In this document: one piece after another, positions 19,976 to 30,955 of the stretch
How positions within the stretch are numbered: position 1 is the first letter of the stretch
Layout of the letters: every line of letters starts with the position of its first letter
From: Desulfovibrio sp. MES5
GTDB taxonomy: Bacteria; Desulfobacterota; Desulfovibrionia; Desulfovibrionales; Desulfovibrionaceae
NCBI RefSeq assembly: GCF_002237645.1
Contig: NZ_MJUZ01000051.1
Span: forward strand, 1-64,000
DNA: 64,000 bases
Direction: 5' to 3'
Program-made: the position numbers and the translations under genes
Notes under the pieces: model-generated
Databases searched by the model: none
What the model was told of the DNA's origin: nothing
What the model saw: the letters and a program-made list of their open reading frames with translations, nothing else

Positions 19976-20689
19976 ATGAACATAAAAGATCAGATTATCC
20001 TGGTGACAGGCGCCAACGGCGGCATAGGCAGAGCGCTCGTCAATGCCTTTCTCGCCGCTGGAGCGCGAAAAATATACGCCTGCGCCCGCGATATCGCCTC
20101 TCTCGACATACTGCCCGTTGATGACCGGATCAGCAGGCTCAAGCTTGATATCTGCAATACCGCCAGTATCGAAAAAGCCGCAATGGCTGCCAGGGATGTT
20201 ACCCTGCTCGTGAACAATGCCGGAACCGGAGGCGGCCGCCTGCTGGGCAGTCAGCAAATCGCCAGAAGGGAAATGGAGGTCAATTACTTCGGCACGCATG
20301 CCATGTGCACCACCTTTGCCCCCATCCTCAGCAATAACGGCGGCGGGTGCATCGTAAACGTCATTTCTGTCATCGGCCTTGTGAACATGCCGTCCATAGG
20401 AACGTACTGTGCGTCCAAGGCTGCCCTGCACTCGCTGACACAGGGCATGCGCGGCGCGCTGTCCAGTCAGAAAACCGTTGTTGTCGGCGTGTATCCCGGG
20501 CCTGTCGACACGCGCATGACCGATGGACTGGCCATGGCCAAGGCCAGCCCGGAATCTGTGGCCGAGGAAATCCTTACGGGCGTAGCTGCGGGCCTTGAGG
20601 AAATTTATCCCGACAGTTTCGCCAAAAAAATCCATGAAGGACTGCTCGCAAATCCCAAGGAAGTCGCGCGGGAAATGGCCAAGTACTGA
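19976..20689 (+). CDS. SDR-family oxidoreductase
   Basis: A 237-residue classical short-chain dehydrogenase/reductase. The nucleotide motif TGANGGIG is at 11-18, NNAG at 79-82, and the catalytic Ser-Tyr-Lys set is S130, Y143 and K147 (YCASK). PGPVDTRM follows as usual. The start at 19976 has AAGGAG ahead; a 9-codon upstream extension is ignored. It stands alone and the substrate cannot be told. The family reduces or oxidises many alcohols and ketones with NAD(P). Confidence 0.88.
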   Translation: MNIKDQIILVTGANGGIGRALVNAFLAAGARKIYACARDIASLDILPVDDRISRLKLDICNTASIEKAAMAARDVTLLVNNAGTGGGRLLGSQQIARREMEVNYFGTHAMCTTFAPILSNNGGGCIVNVISVIGLVNMPSIGTYCASKAALHSLTQGMRGALSSQKTVVVGVYPGPVDTRMTDGLAMAKASPESVAEEILTGVAAGLEEIYPDSFAKKIHEGLLANPKEVAREMAKY

Positions 20690-20916
20690 AGCGCTGCTCA
20701 ATCTCCAAGGGCAGGCTCCCGCTGCGCAAACACCCCGTCAGTTATATGCCGCATACCACTGCGTGACCTAGCGAAAAACCGCTGATCCGCATCCAACCAC
20801 AGCGGCTGCCCTGCCTTTGCAGGGCGAATCCGCAACAGTTCCTACCATATCCGGGCAGCGCCAGAAGCTGTGTGTGCCCCACGGCTGCCGTCTGTCTTCC
20901 AGGATGGGGGCCGGTG
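20690..20916. other. Intergenic stretch without gene
   Basis: Nothing with coding character or clear structure was found between the SDR gene and the inverted repeat copy that follows. Confidence 0.35.
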
Positions 20917-20998
20917 TCATTTGGAAATACTTTGTGGAGAGTGTCGCTTTGCCAAAAAGGCCCTCCCCACTTTTCCACCCCAAATACTCTTAGTGCAT
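20917..20998. repeat. Diverged inverted copy of GC-rich repeat
   Basis: Read on the minus strand this gives GGGGTGGAAAAGTGGGGAGGG, then GCC/TTTTTGGCAAAG in place of the hairpin core, then CCACAAAGTATTTCCAAATG, the same order of parts as in the copies at 11901, 18515 and 38281 but in the opposite orientation and more decayed. Confidence 0.5.
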
Positions 20999-21153
20999 TT
21001 TAGTTGCGTACAAAGAGTGTTGTGATCTGAAGCAGGGGGAACAAAGGCAGCTTTTTTCCTGGCATAGCGTCATCGCAAAGCCGACATGCTCTGGGATACG
21101 GAGAAACTGCCTTTAAGGAAGCCAGTGCAAGGACTTTGGCTAAAACCATAAAT

Positions 21154-21180
21154 GAAAAGGGGCGCTGAGCGCCCCTTTTC
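21154..21180 (-). terminator. Terminator of the alpha ribosomal operon
   Basis: Perfect 12-bp stem GAAAAGGGGCGC with its complement, loop TGA, giving TTTT at the 3' side on both strands. It lies 32 nt behind the rplQ stop codon. Confidence 0.85.
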
Positions 21181-21211
21181 AATATATCCTGCGTCGTTGA
21201 AAAAGCTTCGC

Positions 21212-21688
21212 CTAGTTGGCGGCTTCTTCCTTGGCAGATGCGGCTTCTTCAGCCTTGGGCTTGCGCGTGCGCTTGGGCTTGGCCGGCGCTTCTTCTGCAG
21301 CCTTGGGGGCTTCAGACGCGACAGCTTCGGTGCTGTGGGTCAGTTCGATAAACGCCATGGGGGCGTTGTCGCCCTTGCGGGGCATGGCCAGCTTGAGAAT
21401 ACGGGTGTATCCGCCGGGCACGCCAGCAAAGACGGGGCCGATTTCTTCAAACAGACGCTTGACCAGGGCATGATCATTGAGCACACGGTAGGCCTGACGG
21501 CGGGCGTGCAGGTCATTGCGCTTGGCAAGGGTAATCAGGGGCTCCACAACGCGGCGAAGTTCCTTGGCCTTGATTTCCGTGGTGCAGATTTTGCCGTGGA
21601 TCAGCAGCGCCTTGGCGAGATTGTGCAACAACGCCTTACGGTGCGCAGGAGTACGCGAAAGTTTCCTGCCGGAATTGCTATGCCTCAT
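21212..21688 (-). CDS. rplQ: 50S ribosomal protein L17
   Basis: L17 binds 23S rRNA near the exit tunnel. Residues 1-118 follow the family ([20 protein letters not shown] start). The final 40 residues are an Ala/Glu/Lys/Pro-rich extension absent from E. coli L17. The start codon lies inside the end of rpoA (11-bp overlap), so translation is coupled. It is the last gene of the cluster, followed by a terminator. Confidence 0.97.
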   Translation of the reverse strand: MRHSNSGRKLSRTPAHRKALLHNLAKALLIHGKICTTEIKAKELRRVVEPLITLAKRNDLHARRQAYRVLNDHALVKRLFEEIGPVFAGVPGGYTRILKLAMPRKGDNAPMAFIELTHSTEAVASEAPKAAEEAPAKPKRTRKPKAEEAASAKEEAAN

Positions 21689-22721
21689 TTTGCTGCTTCC
21701 TTTTCCATTCCTGATATTTCTTTTCGAAAGAGTCGACCTTGATGCCGAAGTCGAATCCCATGCTCAACAGCACACTCTTGATTTCGTCCAGCGATTTGCG
21801 GCCGAAGTTCTTGGTCTTGAGCATTTCAGCCTCAGTGCGCTGCACCAGTTCACCCACAAGCGCAATATTCGCGCTGCGCAGGCAGTTGGTGGCGCGTACC
21901 GAAAGCTCAAGATCGTCGATGCTTTTGAACAGAAGTTCATTCACTTCGCCGCTTTCGCTCCCACCATTGCGCATGTCGCCGGATACACGTTCATCAAAGT
22001 TGATGAAAACGGATATCTGATCCTTGATGATCTTGGCGCTGTAGGCAATGGCGTCTTCGGGCGTCAGCGAGCCGTCAGTCCACACTTCCAGCAGGAGACG
22101 GTCATAGTTGGTCATCTGGCCCACGCGGGCCTGTTCCACCGTGTACGCGACTTTGCGTACAGGAGAAAAGCTGGAATCCAGCTTGATGAGGCCGATTTCA
22201 TCGGCCAGACCCTCATGCATGTCGGCGGGCACATAGCCCTTGCCCATGCGGGCCTCCAACTCCATCTCCAGCACCACGTCCTCGGTGAGGGTCGCGATGT
22301 GCAAATCAGGGTTGAGTACTTCTACGTGCTGGTTGGGCACAATATCGGCAGCCGTGACCGGCCCCTTGCGTTCAACGCGAAGGGTCAGGCGCTGGGGCTC
22401 TTCCGTGTCCATGCGCAAACGCACCTGCTTGATGTTGAGGATGACATCAGTGATGTCTTCCAGCACACCGTGGATGCTGGTGAATTCGTGCTGCACGCCG
22501 ATGATTTTCACCGACACAAAGGCAGAGCCCTGAAGGGAGGCCAGAAGAACGCGACGCATGGCATTGCCGATGGTGGTTCCGTAGCCCCTTTCCAGAGGTT
22601 CACAGACAAACTTGCCGTGTGTGCCGCTGGCGGTCTCTTCTTCGCGCATAATCTGGTCAGGCTTGACAAGCTCGGACCAGTTGCGCGCATTGATAAGGCG
22701 TTCGCCCTGTTTAATAAGCAT
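21678..22721 (-). CDS. rpoA: RNA polymerase alpha subunit
   Basis: Alpha starts polymerase assembly (N-terminal domain, about 1-235) and contacts activators and UP elements (C-terminal domain, about 260-330, with the helix-hairpin-helix sequence [14 protein letters not shown]). The 347-residue length is slightly above the E. coli protein because of a lysine-rich tail. It lies between rpsD and rplQ, 12 nt behind rpsD, the usual alpha-operon order. Confidence 0.98.
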   Translation of the reverse strand: MLIKQGERLINARNWSELVKPDQIMREEETASGTHGKFVCEPLERGYGTTIGNAMRRVLLASLQGSAFVSVKIIGVQHEFTSIHGVLEDITDVILNIKQVRLRMDTEEPQRLTLRVERKGPVTAADIVPNQHVEVLNPDLHIATLTEDVVLEMELEARMGKGYVPADMHEGLADEIGLIKLDSSFSPVRKVAYTVEQARVGQMTNYDRLLLEVWTDGSLTPEDAIAYSAKIIKDQISVFINFDERVSGDMRNGGSESGEVNELLFKSIDDLELSVRATNCLRSANIALVGELVQRTEAEMLKTKNFGRKSLDEIKSVLLSMGFDFGIKVDSFEKKYQEWKRKQQNEA

Positions 22722-22733
22722 GCGAACCCCCGG

Positions 22734-23360
22734 TTATTTCGAGTAAAGTTCGACGATAAGCTGCTCGTTGACGGGGAACTGGATGTCGTCACGCTGCGGC
22801 ATGGCCTTGACAGTGCCCTTGAAGGCAGCGCCATCGGCTTCAAGCCAGGCGGGGCAGCCGCGGCGGGCAATAACTTCCTGCGCTTCTGCAAGCACGGGAA
22901 TTTTGCGGTTCTTTTCGGGCACTTCGATGCTGTCGCCCACACGAACCTGCAAGGAGGGGATGTCCACCTTGCGGCCGTTGAGGGTAAATACGCCGTGACG
23001 CACAAGCTGGCGAGCCTGGTTGCGCGAGTTGGCGAACCCGAGACGGAAAACCACGTTATCCAGACGGCGTTCAAGAATGACGAGCAGGTTGGTGCCTGTA
23101 ACACCCTTCTGCATATCGGCTTTCACAAAGTATCCGTGGAACTGACGTTCCAGGATACCGTAAATGCGGCGCGTCTTCTGCTTTTCACGCAGCTGCACTG
23201 CGTATTCGCTCACCTTCTTGCGGGCGCGGCCATGCTGGCCGGGAGCGTAGGGGCGGCGGTCGTAGGCGCATTTGTCAGTGAAGCAGCGGTCGCCCTTCAA
23301 AAAGAGCTTGCAGCCCTCGCGGCGACACATGCGGCACTTGGCTTCAGTATATTTGGCCAT
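22734..23360 (-). CDS. rpsD: 30S ribosomal protein S4
   Basis: S4 is a primary 16S rRNA binder and often an operon autoregulator. The 208-residue protein has a cysteine-rich N-terminus (C9, C12, C26, C31) that fits the zinc-binding form of S4, and an S4 RNA-binding domain from about residue 98 ([22 protein letters not shown]). It sits between rpsK and rpoA. Confidence 0.97.
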   Translation of the reverse strand: MAKYTEAKCRMCRREGCKLFLKGDRCFTDKCAYDRRPYAPGQHGRARKKVSEYAVQLREKQKTRRIYGILERQFHGYFVKADMQKGVTGTNLLVILERRLDNVVFRLGFANSRNQARQLVRHGVFTLNGRKVDIPSLQVRVGDSIEVPEKNRKIPVLAEAQEVIARRGCPAWLEADGAAFKGTVKAMPQRDDIQFPVNEQLIVELYSK

Positions 23361-23405
23361 GTATTAATCCTCTTACGTTACTGGCTCTGCCGGGGCAGGG
23401 CCGGT

Positions 23406-23795
23406 CTAGACGCGGCGGCGCTTGGGCGGCCGGCAGCCATTGTGCGGAATGGGCGTGACATCACGAATAAAGGCAACCTTCATGCCGGCGGCCGAGATGG
23501 CGCGCATGGCAGCTTCACGGCCGGAGCCGGGGCCCTTAACATAGATGCCGACAGTACGCATGCCGTTGTCCTGCGCCTTGCGGGCGGCCGTTTCGGCAGC
23601 CACCTGGGCCGCGAAAGGCGTGGACTTGCGTGAGCCCTTGAAGCCGCTTTGGCCCGAAGAAGCCCAGGAAACGGCGTTGCCGCGCGTATCCGTAAAAGTA
23701 ATAATGGTATTATTAAACGACGCCTGGATGTGGGCTATGCCCACCGGCACGTTTTTCTTTTCCTTTTTCTTGACCGCTTTTTTGGGTCTGGCCAT
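23406..23795 (-). CDS. rpsK: 30S ribosomal protein S11
   Basis: S11 lines the platform next to the mRNA exit. The 129-residue product has the family blocks [18 protein letters not shown] and [12 protein letters not shown] and the basic end [11 protein letters not shown]. The N-terminus begins with a lysine-rich stretch. It lies 124 nt behind rpsM and 45 nt ahead of rpsD. Confidence 0.97.
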   Translation of the reverse strand: MARPKKAVKKKEKKNVPVGIAHIQASFNNTIITFTDTRGNAVSWASSGQSGFKGSRKSTPFAAQVAAETAARKAQDNGMRTVGIYVKGPGSGREAAMRAISAAGMKVAFIRDVTPIPHNGCRPPKRRRV

Positions 23796-23919
23796 ATCAA
23801 TCCCTCTGGATGGAGCTTGTCAGATTTATGCTCCGCGCGCGGCGGAAAATCCGTTCGTCCTCACGGCAGCACGAATGCTGCGTCCGCTTTACAAACTGCG
23901 ACAAGCGCAGCCCGCACGC

Positions 23920-24288
23920 CTACTTTTTCTTGCCCACAGCGCCGCGACGGGGACCCTTGCGGGTACGCGCATTGGTATGTGTGCGCTGGCCGTGCACGGG
24001 CAGCCCGCGACGGTGACGAAGGCCGCGATAGCAGCCAATGTCCATAAGACGTTTAATATTACCGGACACTTCACGGCGAAGATCGCCTTCCACCTTGTAG
24101 TGCTGTTCGAGTTCCTTACGAATCTCGTTCACTTCGTCAGCGGAGAGATCGTCGATATTACGCTCCCAGTTGACTCCGGTGGTGTCCAGAATTTTCATGG
24201 CCGTGGTGCGGCCAATGCCATAGATATAGGTGAGCGCAACGTCCACCCTTTTGCCGCGGGGCAAATCAACACCTGCTATTCTCGCCAC
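23920..24288 (-). CDS. rpsM: 30S ribosomal protein S13
   Basis: S13 sits in the head of the 30S subunit and touches the 50S subunit and P-site tRNA. The 122-residue product starts [19 protein letters not shown] and ends in the basic block [21 protein letters not shown], both typical. It follows rpmJ by 14 nt. The 124-nt gap to rpsK is unusually wide for this cluster; I see no gene in it. Confidence 0.97.
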   Translation of the reverse strand: MARIAGVDLPRGKRVDVALTYIYGIGRTTAMKILDTTGVNWERNIDDLSADEVNEIRKELEQHYKVEGDLRREVSGNIKRLMDIGCYRGLRHRRGLPVHGQRTHTNARTRKGPRRGAVGKKK

Positions 24289-24302
24289 AATATGTCTCCT
24301 GC

Positions 24303-24416
24303 CTAGCCCTGACGCTGCTTGTGCCGGGGGTTTTCGCAGATAACTCGAAGCACTCCCTTGCGCCGGATAACCTTACACTTGGGGCATATTTTCTTGACGG
24401 AAGGTCTTACTTTCAT
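24303..24416 (-). CDS. rpmJ: 50S ribosomal protein L36
   Basis: A 37-residue protein, [20 protein letters not shown] at its start, with the zinc set C11, C14, C27 and H32. This is the zinc-binding form of L36. It is too short for most ORF screens but has the expected place between map/secY and rpsM. The neighbouring infA gene seen in many bacteria is absent here. Confidence 0.95.
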
Positions 24417-24555
24417 TCCATTTCTCCGATAAGAGCCTTTGCTTTGACAGATAAAGTCTCCGGCAACCGGCCATTAGCCGCACAGACGGCTCGACCGACG
24501 CCCTCAAAAAAAATAGGGCGCGAACGAAAGTCTTTATCCGGCTTTATCTGTTCTG
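24417..24555 (-). promoter_or_regulatory. Leader with internal promoter before rpmJ
   Basis: On the minus strand TTGACA (24554-24559, overlapping the map stop codon) and TAAAGA (24531-24536) are 17 nt apart, a near-consensus promoter. The transcript would begin with a leader of about 110 nt. The words ACAGATAAAG and CTTTATCTGT lie at the two ends of this region as an inverted repeat, so the leader can close into a stem. It may give the alpha-operon genes independent or autoregulated expression. Confidence 0.6.
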
Positions 24556-25350
24556 TCAACCTTCAATGGTGTGCCGGTTGAGTCCTCGGTCCGAGATGCT
24601 GAGGATTTGCGGTCCGGACGGCGTTATGGCCACACTGTGTTCAAAGTGTGCGGCCCACTGGCCGTCGCGTGTCACCGCAGTCCACTGGTCGTCAAGGATG
24701 TCGACCTCATACGTGCCCATGGTCACCATAGGTTCTATGGCTATGACCATACCGTTTTGCAGGGTCAGGCCGCGCATGCCGGGCCTGAAGTTGGGCACTT
24801 CGGGCTTTTCATGCATCTTGGCGCCAACGCCGTGTCCCACAAAACGCCGAACCACGCCGAAACCGGCGGCTTCAACATAATCCTGCACGGCCGCGCCGAT
24901 GCTGTACACATCATTGCCTGCCCGTGCCTGCTCAATGCCAACATAGAGGCTTTCCTCAGTGATTCGCATGAGCCTGCGGGCTTCGTCGCTCACCTTTCCC
25001 ACAGGGAAGGTGCGTGCGGCGTCGCCCACAAAGCCTTCAAAGACTACGCCCATATCCACACTGACGATGTCCCCTTCCTCAAGCAGCCGCGTGGAGGGAA
25101 AACCGTGCACCACCTGTTCGTTGACCGAGCAGCACAGTGCAAAAGGATAGCCGCAGTAGCCCAAAAAGGCCGGTTTGACCTTGTAATCAGCACACATATC
25201 GCGCGCCAACTCTTCAAGACGCATGGTTGGAAGGCCGGGGGCCACCATGTCGCCCACTGCATCAAGAACGTTGGCGACCATGCGGTTGGCTTCGCGCAGG
25301 CAGCCTATTTCACGCTCGTTCTTGATGTACGCGCCCTGATACTTTTTCAT
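24556..25350 (-). CDS. map: Methionine aminopeptidase type I
   Basis: Map removes the start methionine from new proteins. The product has 264 residues from the ATG at 25350; a GTG four codons upstream is also possible. Metal ligands are D99 (VSVDMG), D110 (VGDAART), H173 (GHGVGAKMHE), E206 (AIEPM) and E237 (HFEHS), with H83 near the substrate. Position between secY and rpmJ is standard, though adk is missing. Confidence 0.95.
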   Translation of the reverse strand: MKKYQGAYIKNEREIGCLREANRMVANVLDAVGDMVAPGLPTMRLEELARDMCADYKVKPAFLGYCGYPFALCCSVNEQVVHGFPSTRLLEEGDIVSVDMGVVFEGFVGDAARTFPVGKVSDEARRLMRITEESLYVGIEQARAGNDVYSIGAAVQDYVEAAGFGVVRRFVGHGVGAKMHEKPEVPNFRPGMRGLTLQNGMVIAIEPMVTMGTYEVDILDDQWTAVTRDGQWAAHFEHSVAITPSGPQILSISDRGLNRHTIEG

Positions 25351-25370
25351 ACTACCAATCACCCGTTGTT

Positions 25371-26684
<1,314 letters not shown>

Positions 26685-26870
26685 GTAAGACTCTTTGCGT
26701 TTGTGCGCCAGTAGCGCAGTATGTGCATAGCCCCACTGCCTTCCCCATAAGGGAAGCAATGAGGCAGATGCCAGGCATTGACAGGGTCACGACCCTGAAA
26801 ACCGCAGGTGCTGGCGCTCTGCCAGGCACACGGTTTTCGCCTTTCCGCGTGGCTTTCGCCGACAGCGGAA

Positions 26871-26902
26871 CAAACCGGCCGGTCATGAAACCGGCCGGTT
26901 TG
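26871..26902 (-). terminator. Hairpin between rplO and secY
   Basis: Perfect 13-bp stem CAAACCGGCCGGT with its complement, loop of 6 nt, 11 nt behind the rplO stop. It lacks a T-run, so it may slow or partly stop transcription before secY. Confidence 0.55.
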
Positions 26903-26912
26903 ACGTCAACAG

Positions 26913-27374
26913 TTATTCCGCGGGAGCCGCTTCAAGCTCGCTCACTTCGCCGCCAGCGTTGCGGATTTTTTCCGCAGCGCCCTGGCTGAACTTGTGAGCT
27001 TCGACCTTGAACGCGCCCTTGACTTCACCGCGTGAAAGAATCTTCACGGGAGCGCCCAAGCGGGCCAGGCCGCGGGCGTAGATGTCGTCAAGCGTGATGT
27101 CGTTTTTGCCTTCAAAGGCTTCCAGCAGGCGGTCAAGATTGATCACGTTGTAGGTAACCTTGAACGGAGCATTCTTGAAGCCGTGCTTGGGCAGACGGCG
27201 CTGCAGGGGCATCTGGCCGCCTTCGAAGCCAGGGGCCACACCGCCACCGGCACGGGCATTCTGGCCTTTATGGCCTTTGCCCGCCGTGCAACCCAGACCG
27301 GAACCAGAGCCACGGCCCACGCGACGGCGGGTCTTGCGCTCTTCCGGAAAAGGAAAGAGATTGTGCAGTTGCAT
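26913..27374 (-). CDS. rplO: 50S ribosomal protein L15
   Basis: The 153-residue protein starts MQLHNLFPFPEERKTRRRVG and carries the glycine-rich RNA-binding stretch (GRGSGSGLGCTAGKGHKGQN) typical of L15, followed by the GQMPLQRRLPK block. It binds late in 50S assembly. It is 19 nt behind rpmD and is the last ribosomal gene before secY. Confidence 0.97.
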   Translation of the reverse strand: MQLHNLFPFPEERKTRRRVGRGSGSGLGCTAGKGHKGQNARAGGGVAPGFEGGQMPLQRRLPKHGFKNAPFKVTYNVINLDRLLEAFEGKNDITLDDIYARGLARLGAPVKILSRGEVKGAFKVEAHKFSQGAAEKIRNAGGEVSELEAAPAE

Positions 27375-27393
27375 GGTATATGTCCTCCGACCG

Positions 27394-27570
27394 TTATTCG
27401 ATAACGGTCACCATATGCGGAACTTTGGCGATGATGCCCCGGATGGCCGGGGTGTCCTTGAACGTCTTGACCATCTCGCGGCGCTTGAGGCCAAGGGAGT
27501 CCAGCAGCTTGCGCTGCGCGGGCGTGGAGCCGATGCGCGAACGCACGAGTTTAACCTTGATTTCTGCCAT
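27394..27570 (-). CDS. rpmD: 50S ribosomal protein L30
   Basis: A 58-residue protein beginning MAEIKVKLVRSRIGSTPAQR and ending PHMVTVIE, the full L30 fold. It is missed by simple length filters. It starts 2 nt behind rpsE, fitting the spc-operon order rpsE-rpmD-rplO. Confidence 0.95.
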   Translation of the reverse strand: MAEIKVKLVRSRIGSTPAQRKLLDSLGLKRREMVKTFKDTPAIRGIIAKVPHMVTVIE

Positions 27571-27572
27571 GA

Positions 27573-28085
27573 CTACTTCCTCGGAGCTTCGAGCTTCTTG
27601 CCGCGCAGGGCCGAAACATCGTCGGCGCTGCGCAGGGCGACAAGACCCTGCATGGTGGCGCGAAGCACGTTATGCGGGTTGTTGGTGCCAATGGCCTTGG
27701 CAAGCACGTCGCGCACGCCGGCAGCTTCCATAATGGCGCGCACAGCGCCACCGGCGATGATGCCGGTACCTTCGGAGGCGGGCTTGAGCATGACACGTCC
27801 GGCGCCGAAGCGGCCCAGAATTTCATAGGGCAGCGTGCCGTCCACAAGGGCAACCTGTACACGGTTCTTGCGAGCGCGTTCGGTAGCCTTGCGCAGGGCT
27901 TCGGGCACTTCCTGGGCTTTGCCGAGGCCGAAGCCCACGCCGCCCTTGCCGTCGCCTACCACCACAAGGGCGCTGAAGCTGAACCGACGGCCACCCTTAA
28001 CAACTTTGGCCACGCGGTTGAGGGAAACGATCTTTTCGATTTCGCCCAACTCGTTCTGCTGAGTTTCGGTATTTTCCTGACGCAT
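27573..28085 (-). CDS. rpsE: 30S ribosomal protein S5
   Basis: S5 shapes the mRNA entry and decoding accuracy. The 170-residue product from the ATG at 28085 has the double-stranded RNA-binding-like N-domain ([20 protein letters not shown]) and the C-domain with [16 protein letters not shown]. An 11-codon upstream extension is ignored because it would overlap rplR. Distance to rplR is 1 nt. Confidence 0.97.
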   Translation of the reverse strand: MRQENTETQQNELGEIEKIVSLNRVAKVVKGGRRFSFSALVVVGDGKGGVGFGLGKAQEVPEALRKATERARKNRVQVALVDGTLPYEILGRFGAGRVMLKPASEGTGIIAGGAVRAIMEAAGVRDVLAKAIGTNNPHNVLRATMQGLVALRSADDVSALRGKKLEAPRK

Positions 28086-28086
28086 A

Positions 28087-28446
28087 TTAGAACTCCAGGC
28101 CGCCTTCGCGGGCGCCATCGGCTACGGCTTTGACGCGACCGTGATAAAGATACCCGTTGCGATCGAATACCACCTTGCTGATATTCTTCTCCTTGGCCAT
28201 GCGGGCAATCTCCATGCCCACCTTTTCTGCGCCGCTCTTGTTGCAGTGCAGCCCGGCTTCGCTCTTGGCAAGCGAAAGCGTGGAGGTGGCCACCAGGGTG
28301 GCGCCGTCCAGATCGTTGACGATCTGGGCATAGACATGCAGGTTGGACCTGTAAATAACCAGACGCGGACGTTCGGAGGTACCGCTGATCTTTTTGCGAA
28401 TGCGGACCTTGCGGCGCTGCCGCGATTCATTCTTGCTGTAATTCAT
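28087..28446 (-). CDS. rplR: 50S ribosomal protein L18
   Basis: L18 brings 5S rRNA into the central protuberance with L5. The 119-residue product starts at the ATG at 28446 ([20 protein letters not shown]), then has [20 protein letters not shown] and the C-terminal [24 protein letters not shown] longer ORF upstream runs through rplF in another frame and is not used. Confidence 0.97.
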   Translation of the reverse strand: MNYSKNESRQRRKVRIRKKISGTSERPRLVIYRSNLHVYAQIVNDLDGATLVATSTLSLAKSEAGLHCNKSGAEKVGMEIARMAKEKNISKVVFDRNGYLYHGRVKAVADGAREGGLEF

Positions 28447-28456
28447 GACGCGCCCC

Positions 28457-28996
28457 CTACTTCTTGCCGCCGGACTTGCCGACCTTACGGCGGATCGTCT
28501 CGGTAGTGTACTTGATGCCCTTGCCCTTGTAGGGTTCAGGCTTGCGGATGCGGCGGATCCTGGCGGCCATTTCGCCCACCAGTTCCTTGTCAATGCCGCT
28601 GATGGTCAGCACCTGGCCTTCCACAGCAGCCTTGAGGCCTTCGGGCAGTTCCACCAGCACCGGATGGGAGTAGCCCACCTGAAGCTCGATGATATTGCCT
28701 TTCACCGCCACGCGGTAACCAACGCCGATGACTTCCAGAGCCTTGGAAAAGCCCTTGGTGACGCCGTCGATGCAGTTGGAAAGCAGGGTACGGCGCAAGC
28801 CGTGCTGGGCGCGGGTAACGCGGTCATCTTCAATGCGGCTCAAGGTCACGTGGCCATCGGCCTGTTCGTACTTGAGCAGGGAGCAGAGAGGGGTGCTCAG
28901 CGAGCCCTTGGGGCCTTTCACTTCCACAACATCCGCTCCGATCTTGACTTCAACGCCATTGGGAACGGGAATGGGCAGTTTACCTATTCTGGACAT
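28457..28996 (-). CDS. rplF: 50S ribosomal protein L6
   Basis: The 179-residue protein has the two tandem L6 domains and the C-terminal signature PEPYKGKGIKY, then a lysine-rich end. It binds 23S rRNA near the factor-binding site. It sits 11 nt behind rpsH and 10 nt ahead of rplR. Confidence 0.97.
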   Translation of the reverse strand: MSRIGKLPIPVPNGVEVKIGADVVEVKGPKGSLSTPLCSLLKYEQADGHVTLSRIEDDRVTRAQHGLRRTLLSNCIDGVTKGFSKALEVIGVGYRVAVKGNIIELQVGYSHPVLVELPEGLKAAVEGQVLTISGIDKELVGEMAARIRRIRKPEPYKGKGIKYTTETIRRKVGKSGGKK

Positions 28997-29007
28997 GCTC
29001 GCACCGC

Positions 29008-29388
29008 CTACCAGATTTCACACAGAAGTTCGCCGCCCACCTTCTTGTCATGGGCAGTCATACCGTCCAGCACACCGCTGGACGTGGACAAAATGCAGAT
29101 ACCGAGGCCGTTTTGTACACGGGGGATCTTGTGAGCGCCCACATACACCCGGCGACCGGGCGTGCTGATGCGCTTGAGGCCGCTGATGACGGCCTTGCCC
29201 TTCTGGTACTTCAAAGTGATGGTGATGTTACTGTCGGCCACGGCCACGTCTTCGACGTAACCTTCCTGCTTGAGGATGGCGGCTAACGCTTCCTTCATCT
29301 TCGAGCGCGGCACATTCACTTCCTTGTGCAGGGCCAAATGTGCGTTGCGGATACGGGTCAGCATATCCGCAATGGGATCTGTCAACAT
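29008..29388 (-). CDS. rpsH: 30S ribosomal protein S8
   Basis: S8 is a primary 16S binder and, in E. coli, the spc-operon repressor. The 126-residue product begins MLTDPIADMLTRIRNAHLAL at the ATG at 29388 and ends with the STSSGVLDG block and GGELLCEIW. A 26-codon upstream extension is not used. A 102-nt gap to rpsN precedes it, wider than the 1-19 nt elsewhere in the operon. Confidence 0.97.
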   Translation of the reverse strand: MLTDPIADMLTRIRNAHLALHKEVNVPRSKMKEALAAILKQEGYVEDVAVADSNITITLKYQKGKAVISGLKRISTPGRRVYVGAHKIPRVQNGLGICILSTSSGVLDGMTAHDKKVGGELLCEIW

Positions 29389-29490
29389 CGAATGCTCCTG
29401 AGAGTTTGCGCGCGGGGTTGACGGCCCAATGCCGCCACTTCCCGCAGGCGCGTAAAAACGCGCCATCCGGGCGCTTGCGCGCCCGGAAAT

Positions 29491-29676
29491 TTACCAGCTC
29501 GACTTGCGTACGCCGGGCAGCTCGCCACGAAGGGCCATGTTGCGGAAGCAGATACGGCAGATGCCGAACTGACGCAGAAAAGCCCGGGGCCGGCCGCAAA
29601 GCGGGCAGCGATTGTAAGCGCGAGCGCTGAACTTGGGCTTGCGCTTAGCCTTTACTTCCAAAGAAGTACGGGACAT
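29491..29676 (-). CDS. rpsN: 30S ribosomal protein S14, zinc type
   Basis: The 61-residue short form of S14 (type Z) with zinc cysteines C24, C27, C40 and C43. It belongs to the 30S head. It lies 10 nt behind rplE. Together with L36 and the S4 form here, the set uses zinc-containing ribosomal proteins. Confidence 0.97.
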   Translation of the reverse strand: MSRTSLEVKAKRKPKFSARAYNRCPLCGRPRAFLRQFGICRICFRNMALRGELPGVRKSSW

Positions 29677-29686
29677 AGCTTAACTC

Positions 29687-30226
29687 CTACTTGCGGAACG
29701 GCATGCCCAGCTGGTCAAGAAGGAACTTGCCTTCCTTGTCCGTGGACGCCGTGGTGACAATGGTGATGTTCATGCCCTTGGGATTTTCCACACGATCCGC
29801 CTCGAGTTCGGGGAAGATGGTGTGTTCCTTGATGCCCAGGGTGAAGTTGCCGCGTCCATCGAACCCACGGTCAGGAATGCCGCGAAAGTCGCGCACACGG
29901 GGCAGTGCGAAGTTCATGAGCTTATCAAGAAAGTCCCACATGCGTTCCTTGCGCAGGGTAACGCGGGCGCCGATGGGCATGCCTTCGCGCAGCTTGAACG
30001 CAGCGATGGATTTTTTGGCGCGAGTCACCACGGCCTTCTGGCCGGCAATGGCTGAAAGTTCAGCCACAGCCTCTTCCATCAGCTTATTGTTCTGGCTGGC
30101 GGCGCCAAGGCCGATGTTCAGAGAGATCTTTTCAATCCCGGGAAGTTGCATGGAAGAGGAGTAGCTAAACTCCTTCTGCATTACCGGAACCACCTTCTCT
30201 CTATATATCTTTTCAAGGCGTGTCAT
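29687..30226 (-). CDS. rplE: 50S ribosomal protein L5
   Basis: L5 binds 5S rRNA and contacts P-site tRNA. The 179-residue product has the usual start ([20 protein letters not shown]), the [11 protein letters not shown] block and [20 protein letters not shown]. It lies between rplX and rpsN with 9-10 nt gaps. Confidence 0.97.
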   Translation of the reverse strand: MTRLEKIYREKVVPVMQKEFSYSSSMQLPGIEKISLNIGLGAASQNNKLMEEAVAELSAIAGQKAVVTRAKKSIAAFKLREGMPIGARVTLRKERMWDFLDKLMNFALPRVRDFRGIPDRGFDGRGNFTLGIKEHTIFPELEADRVENPKGMNITIVTTASTDKEGKFLLDQLGMPFRK

Positions 30227-30235
30227 CGTATCACC

Positions 30236-30568
30236 TTATTCCATGACTTCGTTGCACTTTTTGCAGAAGCGCACTTTCTTTTCCTTGCCCTCAGACTCGA
30301 TGGTCTTGTAACCCACGCGGGTGGCTTTGCCACAAGCGGAGCAGACAACCATGACGTTGGACACGTGGATGGGCATTTCCTTCTCCACGATGCCGCCGGG
30401 CTGCTGGGCATAGGGGTTGGGGCGCATATGGCGCTTGACCATGTTGGTCTTTTCCACCAGCACGCGATCCTTCTTGCGCAGGATCTTGAGCACCTTGCCG
30501 ATTTTGCCCGCGTCTTTGCCGGCGATTACCATCACCTTGTCGTCCTTGCGGATACGATACATTTTCAT
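30236..30568 (-). CDS. rplX: 50S ribosomal protein L24
   Basis: L24 is an early 50S assembly starter. The 110-residue product has the KOW motif near residues 8-35 ([20 protein letters not shown]) and a C-terminal part with four cysteines (C76, C79, C102, C105) that can hold zinc. Position between rplN and rplE is standard. Confidence 0.96.
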   Translation of the reverse strand: MKMYRIRKDDKVMVIAGKDAGKIGKVLKILRKKDRVLVEKTNMVKRHMRPNPYAQQPGGIVEKEMPIHVSNVMVVCSACGKATRVGYKTIESEGKEKKVRFCKKCNEVME

Positions 30569-30577
30569 GACGGTCTC

Positions 30578-30946
30578 CTACAGCACTTCCGGGGCCAGCG
30601 AAATAATTTTCATAAAGTTCATGGCGCGCAGCTCACGGGCCACAGGGCCGAAGATGCGGGTGCCGAGCGGCTCGCCCTGATTGGAAAGCAGCACAGCGGC
30701 ATTGCCGTCGAACTTGATATAGCTGCCGTCCATGCGACGCACTTCTTTGGCGGTACGCACGATAACAGCCTTCATCACGTCGCCCTTCTTCACTTTGCTA
30801 TGCGGTATGGCTTCCTTAATGGAAACCACTACAATGTCGCCGACCGAGGCGTAGCGGCGGTGTGAACCGCCCAGCACCTTGATGCAGGCAACCTTTTTGG
30901 CGCCGGAATTATCGGCGACCTGAAGCGTGGATTCTACCTGGATCAT
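30578..30946 (-). CDS. rplN: 50S ribosomal protein L14
   Basis: L14 forms part of the subunit bridge and of the binding site for the silencing factor RsfS. The 122-residue product begins [20 protein letters not shown] and has the [19 protein letters not shown] block. Full length, no oddities. It is first of the spc-type block behind rpsQ. Confidence 0.97.
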   Translation of the reverse strand: MIQVESTLQVADNSGAKKVACIKVLGGSHRRYASVGDIVVVSIKEAIPHSKVKKGDVMKAVIVRTAKEVRRMDGSYIKFDGNAAVLLSNQGEPLGTRIFGPVARELRAMNFMKIISLAPEVL

Positions 30947-30955
30947 GGTCCTACC

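Noticed and set aside
21516..23633. 705-residue plus-strand ORF
   Set aside because: Antisense shadow of rpoA and rpsD.
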